From contig NZ_CP023691.1 in NCBI RefSeq assembly GCF_008704855.1, positions 3,286,001-3,350,000 of the forward strand: a stretch of DNA of 64,000 nt, in the 5' to 3' direction. Position numbers and translations under genes: made by a program. Numbering within the stretch: position 1 is the stretch's first letter; the number at the start of each line of letters is the position of its first letter. Shown in pieces: positions 51,352 through 59,927 of the stretch. The notes beneath the pieces were generated by a model. That model was not told the origin of the DNA, did not search any database, and saw only the letters and a program-made list of their open reading frames with translations. The stretch is from Streptomyces platensis (GTDB taxonomy: Bacteria; Actinomycetota; Actinomycetes; Streptomycetales; Streptomycetaceae).

Positions 51352-51507
51352 ATGTCACGGCGGCGCGGCCGGCGGCCCGGACGGCGGCGGACTCCCCCGC
51401 CCACCGCGGGGGACGCCCCGCGCCCACCACCACCCGCGACCCGGAAGAAACGACACCCGCACCCAACCGACACCCCTCACACCGGACGAAGCGAAGTGAT
51501 CTCATGA
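51352..51507 (+). CDS. Possible 51-aa basic ORF ending on the DUF1996 start
   Basis: ATG at 51352 has GGAG 7 bases upstream. Its TGA overlaps the ATG of the DUF1996 gene as ATGA (51504-51507). The product is Arg/Pro-rich, and only about 73 percent of third positions are G or C, well below real genes here. It could be a small protein, a leader for coupled translation (the next gene has only a weak ribosome site of its own) or chance. Confidence 0.3.
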   Translation: MSRRRGRRPGRRRTPPPTAGDAPRPPPPATRKKRHPHPTDTPHTGRSEVIS

Positions 51508-53030
51508 GGCAACGGCAACAAGCCCATAAACGCTCGCGTTTGACGAACAGAATGCTGATCGGCGCCACCGCCCTGCTGCTGGGCGGCGGTGGTCTGGCCG
51601 TCTACGCCACCACGGCGCTGGCCGGCAACAACACACCGGACGCGGCGGCCGGCCATGCCCAGCACACCGCGAGCGCCTTCACCCTCTCCTGCCCCGATGT
51701 GGGCGAGCGGCTGCGCCAGGTACCCCGTAGCGCCAAGCTCCCGGTCTCCAAGGGGCTGTCCTCGCTCGACAAGCAGGTGCACGACGCGTACCACAAGATG
51801 ATGGGCGGCACCGGCGACAGCGTCCTCACCGGGCTGAAGACGCAGCGCGCGAAGACCATCAAGATGATGGTCACCGCGATCTCCAAGGACGCGAAACGGC
51901 CCGGCTACCTGCTCAAGATGAGCGGCTGCACCATGAAGCCGGTCACCGAGGGCGCGGGCGCGGGCGGCAACGACTCCACGAAGTCCGTGCAGGACGGCTG
52001 GTATCAGGGCCAGACCCAGAACCAGACCCAGGGGCAGACGCAGGGCCAGTCCCAGGACCCCGGTCAGGTGCAGGGGCAGGTCGGCGGCCAGGCCCAGGAC
52101 GGCGGGCAGCAGGACCAGAACGGCGGGCAGCAGCAGGGCCAGCCCGGCGGTCCGTCCCCCGACGACTTCGTCGACATCAACAACGTCCAGCCGAACGCGG
52201 ACGCCCCGCCGTTCGCCGCCCCCCAGGGCGGCAACGCCTCGACCGGCACCTTCGTCACCGAGTGCGGCCGCAATGAGGACGGCCACTTCAACTCCGACAA
52301 CGTCATCGTGACGCCGGGCGTCAGCAACGGCGCCCACCACACCCACGACTACGTCGGCAACAAGGCCACCGACGCCTTCGCCGACGACAACAAGCTCGCC
52401 GCCTCCGGCACCACCTGCGACAACGGCGACCAGTCCACCCACTACTGGCCGGTGCTGCGCAAGCTCGACGGCAACGCGGAGCAGAAGCCGGGCGCCGCGC
52501 AGGACGCCAACGTCGGCACGACGCTGACGCCGGCGACGGTGACCCTGACCTTCCGGGGCAGCCAGTCCGGCGAGGTCCGGGCGATGCCGCGCTTCCTGAA
52601 GATCATCACCGGCGACGCCAAGGCGTTCACCAACGGCACGAAGAACGCCAACGCCTCCTGGAGCTGCACCGGCTTCGAGGACCGGCAGCTGAAGGACAAG
52701 TACCCGCTGTGCCCCCAGGGCTCGCAGGTCGTGCGCACCTTCGCCTTCCAGAACTGCTGGAACGGCCGCGACATCGACAGCGGCAACCACCGCGACCACA
52801 TGGCGTTCTCCGACCAGAACGGCAACTGCCCGCAGGGCTTCCAGGCGGTCCCGCAGCTCGTCCAGCGGATCACCTACGACGTCCCGCAGGGCCAGAGCTT
52901 CGCGGTGGACAGCTTCCCCGAACAGCTGCACAAACCGGTGACCGACCACGGTGACTTCATCAACGTGATGCCGGACAACCTGATGAGCAAGGCGGTCGAC
53001 TGCATCAACAGCGGCCGCAACTGCACCTGA
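51504..53030 (+). CDS. Secreted DUF1996 protein with a Gln-rich linker
   Basis: A 508-residue exported protein. A signal peptide or anchor (residues 16-40) precedes a helical domain (to about 150), then a Gln/Gly-rich linker of about 50 residues (repeats of GQTQ and QGQ type, 52005-52160). From about 215 the DUF1996 domain follows: NVIVTPGVSNGAHHTHDYVG, STHYWPVLRK, NCWNGRDI, DHMAFSDQNGNCPQG. DUF1996 is found in secreted fungal and actinobacterial proteins of unknown role. The ribosome site is weak. Confidence 0.85.
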   Translation: MRQRQQAHKRSRLTNRMLIGATALLLGGGGLAVYATTALAGNNTPDAAAGHAQHTASAFTLSCPDVGERLRQVPRSAKLPVSKGLSSLDKQVHDAYHKMMGGTGDSVLTGLKTQRAKTIKMMVTAISKDAKRPGYLLKMSGCTMKPVTEGAGAGGNDSTKSVQDGWYQGQTQNQTQGQTQGQSQDPGQVQGQVGGQAQDGGQQDQNGGQQQGQPGGPSPDDFVDINNVQPNADAPPFAAPQGGNASTGTFVTECGRNEDGHFNSDNVIVTPGVSNGAHHTHDYVGNKATDAFADDNKLAASGTTCDNGDQSTHYWPVLRKLDGNAEQKPGAAQDANVGTTLTPATVTLTFRGSQSGEVRAMPRFLKIITGDAKAFTNGTKNANASWSCTGFEDRQLKDKYPLCPQGSQVVRTFAFQNCWNGRDIDSGNHRDHMAFSDQNGNCPQGFQAVPQLVQRITYDVPQGQSFAVDSFPEQLHKPVTDHGDFINVMPDNLMSKAVDCINSGRNCT

Positions 53031-53040
53031 CGGGCCCTCC

Positions 53041-53175
53041 GGCCGGGGCCCGCGGCCCCGGCCCCAGGCACCCGGCCCCAGGCCCCTTAGGGGAGACGTC
53101 CCCTAAGGGGCCGCTGGGCCCCCTGGACCGGACAACGCAGTGGCCCCGACCCGGATTCCCGGGGCGGGGCCACTG
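53041..53175. terminator. Three successive hairpins between convergent genes
   Basis: Hairpin one: 53041-53063, 10-bp stem. Hairpin two: 53081-53112, perfect 14-bp stem (GGCCCCTTAGGGGA). Hairpin three: 53138-53175, 11-bp stem plus 5 bp after a mismatch. Together they separate the DUF1996 gene from the convergent regulator. Confidence 0.85.
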
Positions 53176-53268
53176 TTCTGCGCCGAGGTGCTGTGGTGGT
53201 GCCGGCGGTACGCCGTCGGACCTGCCGGCCATCAGCTCAAGGGGCGCGGTGGTTCATCCGTCGGTCCC

Positions 53269-54324
53269 TCAAAGACCGTTGACGCGGGCCTCACGGGCCA
53301 TGCCGAGGGGACGTATGGAGGACGCGACGGCGCGGGCGCGGCGGCCGGCCCGGGCGCGGTAGCTGCGGACATGGGCCATCAGACGCCGGCTGCGCAGCGC
53401 CATCTCCAGCTCGAAGCGGGTACGCGGGTCACGCAGCACCGGCCCGAAGAGCTTCTCGATCTGGCGCAGGCGGTACCGGACCGTCTGCGGGTGCACATGC
53501 AGCAGCTTGGCGGCCTCGGGTGCTCCGCCGCCCTCCAGCCACGCCAGCAGCGTGACTTCGAGCCGTTCGCTCTGCCGGGGTGTCAGCTCCTCCAGCGGGC
53601 CGAGCCAGCGGGACGTCAGCGCGTCCGCCAGCGACTCGTCCTGGAGCAGCAGCAGCGCCGACAGGTGGTCGTCGACGAACGCGGGCCGCGACTCCGGGCC
53701 GACCCGGCTCGGGGCCAGCGTCAGCAGATACCGGGCCCACCGCAGCGAGGACGCCGTGTCGGTGGCCGGCACCACGTGCCCGACCGCCGCCGGGCGGCCC
53801 TTGAGCGCCGCCTCCAGGCGGGCCCGGGTCTGGGTGGCCGGGTCGGGGACGAACAGACAGGTGTAGCCCTCGACGTTGCCGATGAGGGCATGCCCCAGTG
53901 CCGCGGCGAGTTGGGCTGCCTCGGCGGGGGTGGCGAGGACGACGGCCTGGAGAGTGTCGGGCACCGGCCAGCCCGCGGCGCGGGCCAGTTCGTGCAACCC
54001 GTCCTCGGGTACGTCGCGTTGGCCGGCGAGCACGTCGAACAGGTCCTGGCGGGCCCGGGCCACCGGCATCGGAGTGACAACTGAGGGCACCGCCGGAGGT
54101 TTACTTTCCGACTCTTTTTGGTACCCCAGAACTGTCAGCAAGGCCTGTTCAAGCGCCCAATGTGCGTCTTCTACGGGAGTATCCCCGAGAAGTGCGGACA
54201 ATGCGGGAAATCCGCGTTGCAACTCCGCGACCAACTTCTCGGCGAGATCCGGGAGTTCATTTCTCACTACCCGGTTCCACTCGCCGCGGGGACGCGACCA
54301 GATGCGGTTCAGGAGATCACACAT
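53269..54324 (-). CDS. PucR/CdaR-type transcriptional regulator
   Basis: A 351-residue protein. The C-terminal helix-turn-helix is the PucR type: LLAWLEGGGAPEAAKLLHVH followed by PQTVRYRLRQIEKLFG (about 270-305). The N-terminal 60 residues and the central GGDEF-like-size domain have no clear ligand-binding motif. Such regulators control purine, carbohydrate or amino-acid genes and some exporters. It is divergent from the heme-protein operon and so may control it. The ATG at 54324 has GAGGT upstream. Confidence 0.88.
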   Translation of the reverse strand: MCDLLNRIWSRPRGEWNRVVRNELPDLAEKLVAELQRGFPALSALLGDTPVEDAHWALEQALLTVLGYQKESESKPPAVPSVVTPMPVARARQDLFDVLAGQRDVPEDGLHELARAAGWPVPDTLQAVVLATPAEAAQLAAALGHALIGNVEGYTCLFVPDPATQTRARLEAALKGRPAAVGHVVPATDTASSLRWARYLLTLAPSRVGPESRPAFVDDHLSALLLLQDESLADALTSRWLGPLEELTPRQSERLEVTLLAWLEGGGAPEAAKLLHVHPQTVRYRLRQIEKLFGPVLRDPRTRFELEMALRSRRLMAHVRSYRARAGRRARAVASSIRPLGMAREARVNGL

Positions 54325-54646
54325 CGCTACCTCGATCCTGGCGGGGATGCGGTTGGTACAAGGGATTGGCGCCCCCCGTGCGCCTGAGTCGGCATCATCC
54401 GGAGTCCCCCCGCGCGACCGCGATGCCAGTGCAGGAATTTGTCACAGCGCGATAAACCTTACGAAAGCCTGAACACGTTCGGAGATGCTTTTGCACATCC
54501 GGATTACGGCCCTGCGTATCCACCCGGTCACAGAATGTTCAGTGTTACCGGGGGTCACCCGAACAAAAGCCCCGGGCAAATTACGCCCCCGGGAGATTTC
54601 ATAGAAATTCGCATCCCGCACCCGTGCCCCGACACCGGGAGGTCCG
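54325..54646. promoter_or_regulatory. 322-bp AT-richer divergent promoter region
   Basis: Base composition here is about 55 percent GC, well below the flanking genes. It includes an imperfect dyad near 54537-54565 (GTTCAGTG with matching CACCCGAAC), and must hold the promoters of both the PucR-type gene and the heme-protein operon. No gene is visible. Confidence 0.6.
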
Positions 54647-55399
54647 ATGTCCGCACCGCGTTTGCAGAGCCGCCGCGCCGCACACCGTGCCCGGCCCTCG
54701 CCTTCAGTGCCCCGCCCCCGCCGCCCTCCGAACGAACCCGGCCCGCCGGACCGGCGGGCCCCCGGAGGCGGTTTCGCCGGAACTGCCGTACTCCGTCCGG
54801 CGCTTCCGGCCGCACTGCTGCTCTTCCTCGCCGTCACGCTGCACTCCGGCGCGGCGGAGACCCTGATGCGCTTCCTGGACTTCGGCGCCGGAGTCCTCGC
54901 GCTGGTCTCGCTGTCGGTCACCGTGCTGTGGGGCCTGGCCGCCACCGACCGCATGGTGCTGCACTCCGGGCACCGGCTGCTCGCCCAGGCCGTGCACCGC
55001 GGCACCGCGGTCGCCGGACTCGGCTTCCTCGGCCTGCACATCTGGGTGAAGATCGCCGAGGGCCACACCGGCGCAGCGGCCGCCGCGATCCCGTTCACCG
55101 ACGGCGCCCGGCCCGGGCTCATCGGCCTCGGCACCCTCGCCGCCTACACGTTCATCGCCGTCGCGGTGACCGGCGCGGTACGCGGCGCCTTCACCGGCCT
55201 GTCCGGAGCCCGCTGGTGGCGGGCGCTGCACATGTGCGCCTACCTCGCCTGGGGTCTGGCCCTGGTGCACGGCCTCAAGTCCGGGCGTGCGGCGGCCGGC
55301 TGGGCCGTCGCCGGATATGCCATCTGCCTCACGGCGGTGGCCGTACGACTCGCCCTGCGGCTGCGCGACGCACGCAGGAACACAGGAGAACTCCCATGA
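54647..55399 (+). CDS. Membrane heme protein, ferric-reductase/cytochrome b-like
   Basis: A 250-residue membrane protein with a 45-residue Arg/Pro-rich head, then five or six hydrophobic segments (ALLLFLAVTLHS, LDFGAGVLALVSLSVTVLWG, FLGLHIWVKIAEG, TFIAVAVTGAVRGAF, MCAYLAWGLALVHGLK). Histidines at the ends of helices (LHIW, LHMCAYL, LVHG) are placed as in b-type heme proteins of the ferric reductase family. The ATG follows GGGAGG. The stop overlaps the NuoF-like gene as ATGA, so they work together. Confidence 0.8.
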   Translation: MSAPRLQSRRAAHRARPSPSVPRPRRPPNEPGPPDRRAPGGGFAGTAVLRPALPAALLLFLAVTLHSGAAETLMRFLDFGAGVLALVSLSVTVLWGLAATDRMVLHSGHRLLAQAVHRGTAVAGLGFLGLHIWVKIAEGHTGAAAAAIPFTDGARPGLIGLGTLAAYTFIAVAVTGAVRGAFTGLSGARWWRALHMCAYLAWGLALVHGLKSGRAAAGWAVAGYAICLTAVAVRLALRLRDARRNTGELP

Positions 55400-56940
55400 C
55401 CGCCCCCGCTCCCACCCAACTGCTGCCGGCTCTCGCCGAGACGGAGCCCGTACCGACGCTGGCGTCCTTCGGGCCGCCGCGGCTGCTGGCCGGCCTCGAC
55501 GAGATACCCCGCATGGACCGGGTGGCCCACCTGTCCCGGCACGGCAGTCTCCCCCAGCTCACCCCTCAGGAGCTGGTGGCGCTGGCCGAGGACATCGATC
55601 TGCGCGGCCGCGGCGGCGCGGGCTTCCCCTTCGCCCGCAAGCTGACCGCCGTCATCGACGGGATGAAGCGCGCGGACGGCAAGGGCGCGGTGGTCGTCAA
55701 CGGCAGCGAGGGCGAGCCCAGTTGCCTCAAGGACACCGCGCTGCTGCTGCACGCCCCGCATCTGGTGCTCGACGGCGCGCTGCTGGCCGCCGACGCGCTC
55801 GGCGCGCAGGAGGTCGCCCTCGGGGTGACCCGTACGGACGTGCTGAGCTCCGTGCAGCGGGCCATCGACGAACGCGGTCCGGTCCGGCCGACGTTACGGG
55901 TCACCCTGCTCACCGAACGGTTCGTCACCGGCGAGGGCTCGGCCATGACGAACGGGCTGGGCGGCGGCCCCGGGCTGCCCTCCGGCCGCAAGATCCGCTC
56001 CAGCGAGCGCGGGCTGAACGGTGTGCCGACCCTGCTGTCGAACACCGAGACCTACGCCCAGCTCGCCGTGGCCGCCCGCCTCGGCGCGCTCGGCTACCGC
56101 ACCGCGGGCCTGCCCACCGAGCCCGGCACGCTGCTGCTGACGGTCGCCGGCAGCCGGGTCGTGGAGGTCCCCTACGGGGTCTCGCTGGCCCGGGTCCTGG
56201 CGCTGTGCGGGATGGACCAGGGGCAGGGCGTGCTGATCGGCGGCTACCACGGCACCTTCGTGTCCCCGGCCGACGCGCTGACCGCGAACCTGTCGAAGGA
56301 GTCGCTGGCCGAGTACAACGCGGTGCTCGGCGCCGGGGCGGTGCTGCCGATCCCGTACGACACCTGTCCGGCGGGCGAGACGGTCCGCGTCGCCCAGTGG
56401 ATGGCCGCCGAGTCGGCCGGCCAGTGCGGCCCCTGTGTGCTCGGCCTGCCCGCGCTCGCCGACCAGCTCGACCGCGCTGTACGGGGCGGCGGGGAGGCCG
56501 CCCTGGAGGCCGTACAGACCCGGATGCGGGCCGTGGAGAAGCGCGGCGCCTGCAGCCACCCTGACGGCACCTCACGCTTCGTCGCCTCGGCCCTGCGGTC
56601 CTTCCCCGAGGAGTTCGAGCGGCATGCGAAGGGCTTCGGCTGCGGCCGCCCGGTGACCGGTGCGCTGCCGGTCACCGGGAACCCGCCGCTGGCGGTCACC
56701 TCCCCCGCGCCCACCCCGGCGCGGCCGTCCGCGCCCCCGCAGGAACGGCTGCTGATCGACTGGACGCTGTGCCGCGGCCACGGCCTGTGCGCCGATGTCG
56801 TGCCCGGCGTCGTGAAGCTCGGCGCGGACGGCTATCCGCAGTCCGCCAGCATGCCGCTGCCGGCCCGGATGCGGCGCCGCGCGCAGCTCGCGGTGCGCCG
56901 CTGCCCCGCACTGGCGATGCGGGTGCAGGGCGGCAACTGA
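55396..56940 (+). CDS. NuoF-like/SLBB protein fused to a ferredoxin, with a TTA codon
   Basis: A 514-residue protein. The NuoF-like FMN/NAD domain is clear: RGRGGAGFPFARKL, VVVNGSEGEPSCLKDTALL, GQEGSAMTNGL-like GEGSAMTNGLGG, SRVVEVPYG, then an SLBB region. The Fe-S loop reads SAGQCGPC (Cys344, Cys347) with Cys386 further on; the usual first Cys is Ala341. From about residue 450 comes a small ferredoxin (Cys459, Cys465, Cys503-Pro504). Electrons probably pass from a nicotinamide to the ferredoxin or to the membrane heme. Codon 167 is TTA (55894-55896). ATG overlaps the upstream stop. Confidence 0.85.
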   Translation: MTAPAPTQLLPALAETEPVPTLASFGPPRLLAGLDEIPRMDRVAHLSRHGSLPQLTPQELVALAEDIDLRGRGGAGFPFARKLTAVIDGMKRADGKGAVVVNGSEGEPSCLKDTALLLHAPHLVLDGALLAADALGAQEVALGVTRTDVLSSVQRAIDERGPVRPTLRVTLLTERFVTGEGSAMTNGLGGGPGLPSGRKIRSSERGLNGVPTLLSNTETYAQLAVAARLGALGYRTAGLPTEPGTLLLTVAGSRVVEVPYGVSLARVLALCGMDQGQGVLIGGYHGTFVSPADALTANLSKESLAEYNAVLGAGAVLPIPYDTCPAGETVRVAQWMAAESAGQCGPCVLGLPALADQLDRAVRGGGEAALEAVQTRMRAVEKRGACSHPDGTSRFVASALRSFPEEFERHAKGFGCGRPVTGALPVTGNPPLAVTSPAPTPARPSAPPQERLLIDWTLCRGHGLCADVVPGVVKLGADGYPQSASMPLPARMRRRAQLAVRRCPALAMRVQGGN

Positions 56941-57018
56941 CGTACGGGACAGGGCTTTTGCGCCCGGAGAAAATTCTTCGGCGCCATTGAACGCCCGGCA
57001 CCCCGGAGCGCGTATTCC

Positions 57019-57046
57019 CCGGGCGACGGCACCCGCCGTCGCCCGG
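57019..57046 (+). terminator. Perfect 12-bp hairpin after the NuoF-like gene
   Basis: CCGGGCGACGGC (57019-57030) pairs with GCCGTCGCCCGG (57035-57046) around ACCC. Transcription of the following lipoprotein may therefore be partly separate. Confidence 0.75.
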
Positions 57047-57129
57047 ACCGGAACGGAACGGGCGACCGGATGAGCAACGCGGTCACCACCTCAGCAACGA
57101 CGGAACCACCCACCGGCAGAGGAGACATC

Positions 57130-58098
57130 ATGATCAATCGACGTCGTGCGGCGCTCGCGGCCGCGGCGGTCGCCACCCTGGCGCTGACCACCGCCTGCGG
57201 CAGCAGCGGCACCCAGAGCGCCCCCGGCACCACCAGCGCGGACAACGTCCAGCCCGCCGGCCAGGGCACCAGCGACTACGGCTACGGCTCCTCCGGCGGC
57301 GGCTCGGGCTCCGGCGGCCAGGCGGGCGGCACCGACACCGCCGCCGGCAAGGCCCCCAAGGCCGCGCCCGCCGGGAAGCTCGCCCTGCACCAGGACGCCA
57401 AGATCGGCACGGTGGTCGCCGACTCCAAGGGCATGACCCTCTACCGCTTCGACAAGGACACCCCGGACCCCGCCAAGTCCAACTGCAACGGGTCCTGCGC
57501 CACCACCTGGCCGCCGGTCCCCGCCGACGGCGCCACCGCCCCGTCCGGTATCGACAAGAGCAAGCTGGGCTCGGTCACCCGCGCCGACGGCGTCAAGCAG
57601 CTCACCATCGCCGGCTGGCCCGCCTACCGCTACATCAAGGACACCAAGGCCGGTGACACCAAGGGCCAGGGCGTCGGCGGCACCTGGAACGCGCTGGCCC
57701 CCGACGGCAAGAAGGCCGGCGCCCAGGAGCCCAGCGACGTCTCGGTGTTCAACCACCCCGACCTCGGCGGCATCCTCGTCGACGGCAAGGGCCGCACCCT
57801 CTACCGCTTCAACAAGGACAGCGCCTGGCCGATGAAGTTCGGCTGCAACGACGCCTGCCTGGAGACCTGGAAGCCCGCCAAGCCCGCCGACCGCTCCAAG
57901 CTCAACGGCATCGCCCCCAAGCTCATCAGCACCGTCACCCGCCCCGACGGCACCCGCCAGCTGGCCGTCGACTGCTGGCCCGTCTACTGGTTCACCGGCG
58001 ACGAGCAGCCCGGTGACATCAACGGCCAGGGCAAGATGGGCCTGTGGTTCGCGGTCTCCAAGGAGGGCAAGAAGATCACGACGACGCCGGAGGGCTGA
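57130..58098 (+). CDS. Lipoprotein with two COG4315-type repeats (SCO0930-like)
   Basis: A 322-residue lipoprotein. Signal peptide with lipobox LTTAC (Cys about 23), a Gly/Ser-rich linker to about 75, then two repeats of the secreted lipoprotein repeat (LYRFDKDTPDPAKSNCNGSC, TTWPP; later LYRFNKDSAWPMKFGCNDAC, TWKP). Each has a pair of cysteines spaced CNGSC or CNDAC and a WPxY segment. These proteins lie outside the membrane and often sit next to redox genes. Function is unproven; it may take electrons from the preceding membrane heme protein or bind metal. The ATG follows GAGGAGA. Confidence 0.85.
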   Translation: MINRRRAALAAAAVATLALTTACGSSGTQSAPGTTSADNVQPAGQGTSDYGYGSSGGGSGSGGQAGGTDTAAGKAPKAAPAGKLALHQDAKIGTVVADSKGMTLYRFDKDTPDPAKSNCNGSCATTWPPVPADGATAPSGIDKSKLGSVTRADGVKQLTIAGWPAYRYIKDTKAGDTKGQGVGGTWNALAPDGKKAGAQEPSDVSVFNHPDLGGILVDGKGRTLYRFNKDSAWPMKFGCNDACLETWKPAKPADRSKLNGIAPKLISTVTRPDGTRQLAVDCWPVYWFTGDEQPGDINGQGKMGLWFAVSKEGKKITTTPEG

Positions 58099-59665
58099 CC
58101 GGGGCGCCCCGCGACGGCACCCCGTCCCGAGGGAACTCGTCGTCCAGCGCCAGCACCTCTGCATCCGGCCGCCCGTCCGCGGCGCGCGGCCCCAGCCAGG
58201 TGACCGCGAGCGCCACCGCCACATTCACGGCGAGCCCGACGATCCCCGCGTTCATCCCCCACACCGGGTCGTGTCCCCCGAAGACCAGGACACAGACCAG
58301 CGTGAAGCCCGCCACCAGGCCGCTCACCGCGGCGTGCAGCGTCAGCCGCCGCCACACCAGCCCCAGCAGCAGCATCGGCACGAGCTGCGCCATGCCCTCG
58401 TACGAAATCAGGGACAGCCGGACGAGGGTGTCGGGGGCGGTGTAGGTCAGCAGCAGCGCCAGCGCCCCGGCCACCACCACGACCAGCTGCGACCACAGTT
58501 TCTGCCGTCCGCCCGCCGCCTCTCCCCCGCCGTCCCCGGAAGCCGCCCCGGCCGCCCCCTTGTTGAGACGGGGGATCGCGCCCAGCACACTCCTCCCCCA
58601 CATCGTGCCGATGACCAGCATGAACACGGCCATCGGCACGATGGAGGAGAGGGCGGCGGCCACCCCGACCAGCCCCACGGCCCAGGCCGGAAGGGAGTCC
58701 ACCACCATCTTGAACAGCGCGAGATTGGAGTCCGCGCCGGTCAGGCCGGGCACCACGAACAGCGCCGCCATCCCCAGCAGCATCGGCACGAACAACAGCA
58801 CGTTGTAGAACGGGAGGTAGAGGGCGTTGCGGCGCAGCACCTCGGCGTTGCGGGCACCGAGATAGCCGGCCACCGTCGTCGGAAAGATCACCACGGTCAG
58901 GGAGTTGACGAGGGTGGTGGTGACGAACCAGACCTGGCCCAGTCCGCCCGAGTCGTGCCCGGGGAAGGTCAGCCACTGCGGCTTCTCGGCGACGAGCCGG
59001 TCCAGGAAGGGCCCGTAGCCGTCGAAGTAGTGCAGCGGCACATAGACCGCGAGGAAGCCGAGGGTGCCGATGACGAGGACGTCCTTGAGCACCGAGACCC
59101 AGGCGCTGCCGCGCAGCCCGCTGATCACCACGAAGCCGGTGGTGACCGCGAAGCTGAGGAAGTAGGCCCAGTTGATGCTGATGGCGCCGTAGGAAATGGT
59201 GGAGACGACCACGCCCATGCCGGTGATCTGGAGCTGTATGTACGGCAGCAGACAGACCGTGGCGAGCAATGCGACGGCGGCCCCGAGCCAGGGCGCCCGG
59301 TAGCGGTGCGCGATCATGTCGGTGATCCCGACCAGGCCGTGCCGGCGGGCGTAGGCCCACAGCATCGGCCCGACGACGTACCCCAGGGCATAGCCGCAGG
59401 ACATGTAGGCCAGCACATAGAGCACCGGGGCACCGGAGTTGTAGCCCCAGCCGGCCGCGCCGAGGTAGCTGAAGCTCGTATAGCTCTCACCGGCCATCAG
59501 CACCCAGATGAAGACCGTGCCCAGGCTCCGGCCGCCCACCGACCACTCCGAGAGCCCGGCGGGCCGCCCCTTCTCCGTCCCCTTCCGCCGCACCGCGAGC
59601 AGGCCGAGGACGACGGTGAGCACCATGAAGGCGCCGAAGACGGAGGTCGCGACGGCGGCATTCAT
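58076..59665 (-). CDS. Sodium/solute symporter (MctP-like)
   Basis: A 529-residue membrane protein with about 13 helices and the SSS-family pattern (FMVLTVVLGLLAVRR, LAYMSCGYALGYVVGP, GYLGARNAEVLRRNAL, AALSSIVPMAVFMLVIGTMW). With the DUF3311 partner it matches MctP-type carriers that take up short monocarboxylates or alanine. The last residues are a Pro/Ser tail whose coding DNA overlaps the convergent lipoprotein gene by 23 bases. The start overlaps the DUF3311 stop as ATGA. Confidence 0.92.
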   Translation of the reverse strand: MNAAVATSVFGAFMVLTVVLGLLAVRRKGTEKGRPAGLSEWSVGGRSLGTVFIWVLMAGESYTSFSYLGAAGWGYNSGAPVLYVLAYMSCGYALGYVVGPMLWAYARRHGLVGITDMIAHRYRAPWLGAAVALLATVCLLPYIQLQITGMGVVVSTISYGAISINWAYFLSFAVTTGFVVISGLRGSAWVSVLKDVLVIGTLGFLAVYVPLHYFDGYGPFLDRLVAEKPQWLTFPGHDSGGLGQVWFVTTTLVNSLTVVIFPTTVAGYLGARNAEVLRRNALYLPFYNVLLFVPMLLGMAALFVVPGLTGADSNLALFKMVVDSLPAWAVGLVGVAAALSSIVPMAVFMLVIGTMWGRSVLGAIPRLNKGAAGAASGDGGGEAAGGRQKLWSQLVVVVAGALALLLTYTAPDTLVRLSLISYEGMAQLVPMLLLGLVWRRLTLHAAVSGLVAGFTLVCVLVFGGHDPVWGMNAGIVGLAVNVAVALAVTWLGPRAADGRPDAEVLALDDEFPRDGVPSRGAPVSPPASS

Positions 59666-59895
59666 ATCCGCCCCCGCGCCCGGTCACCGCGCCGGGCCAG
59701 CCACACCGCGAGCGGAGTGGCCGGCGTCGCCAGCAGCATCCAGAAGAACAGGAACGGCAGCCCGAGCACGGTCGGCGTCACCCGGTTCACCAGCGGCAGC
59801 ACCCCCAGGAACAGCGCATACGGCAGCAGCAGCCACAGCAGCGCGGGACGCCTTCTCGAACCCGGGGACCGGCCGCCGGAAGTCTGGTTTCGCAC
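59662..59895 (-). CDS. DUF3311 small membrane protein
   Basis: A 77-residue protein with two hydrophobic segments (LLWLLLPYALFLGVLPLVN and FLFFWMLLATPATPLAVWL). DUF3311 proteins are normally encoded just before an SSS-type symporter and are thought to assist it, as the ATGA overlap here supports. The GTG start has no strong ribosome site; the longer open frame to 60813 is antisense to nothing real and overlaps the sortase gene. Confidence 0.85.
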   Translation of the reverse strand: MRNQTSGGRSPGSRRRPALLWLLLPYALFLGVLPLVNRVTPTVLGLPFLFFWMLLATPATPLAVWLARRGDRARGRI

Positions 59896-59927
59896 GAGGC
59901 GAGAGCCTAGGGGACGCCTGGCCCCGC

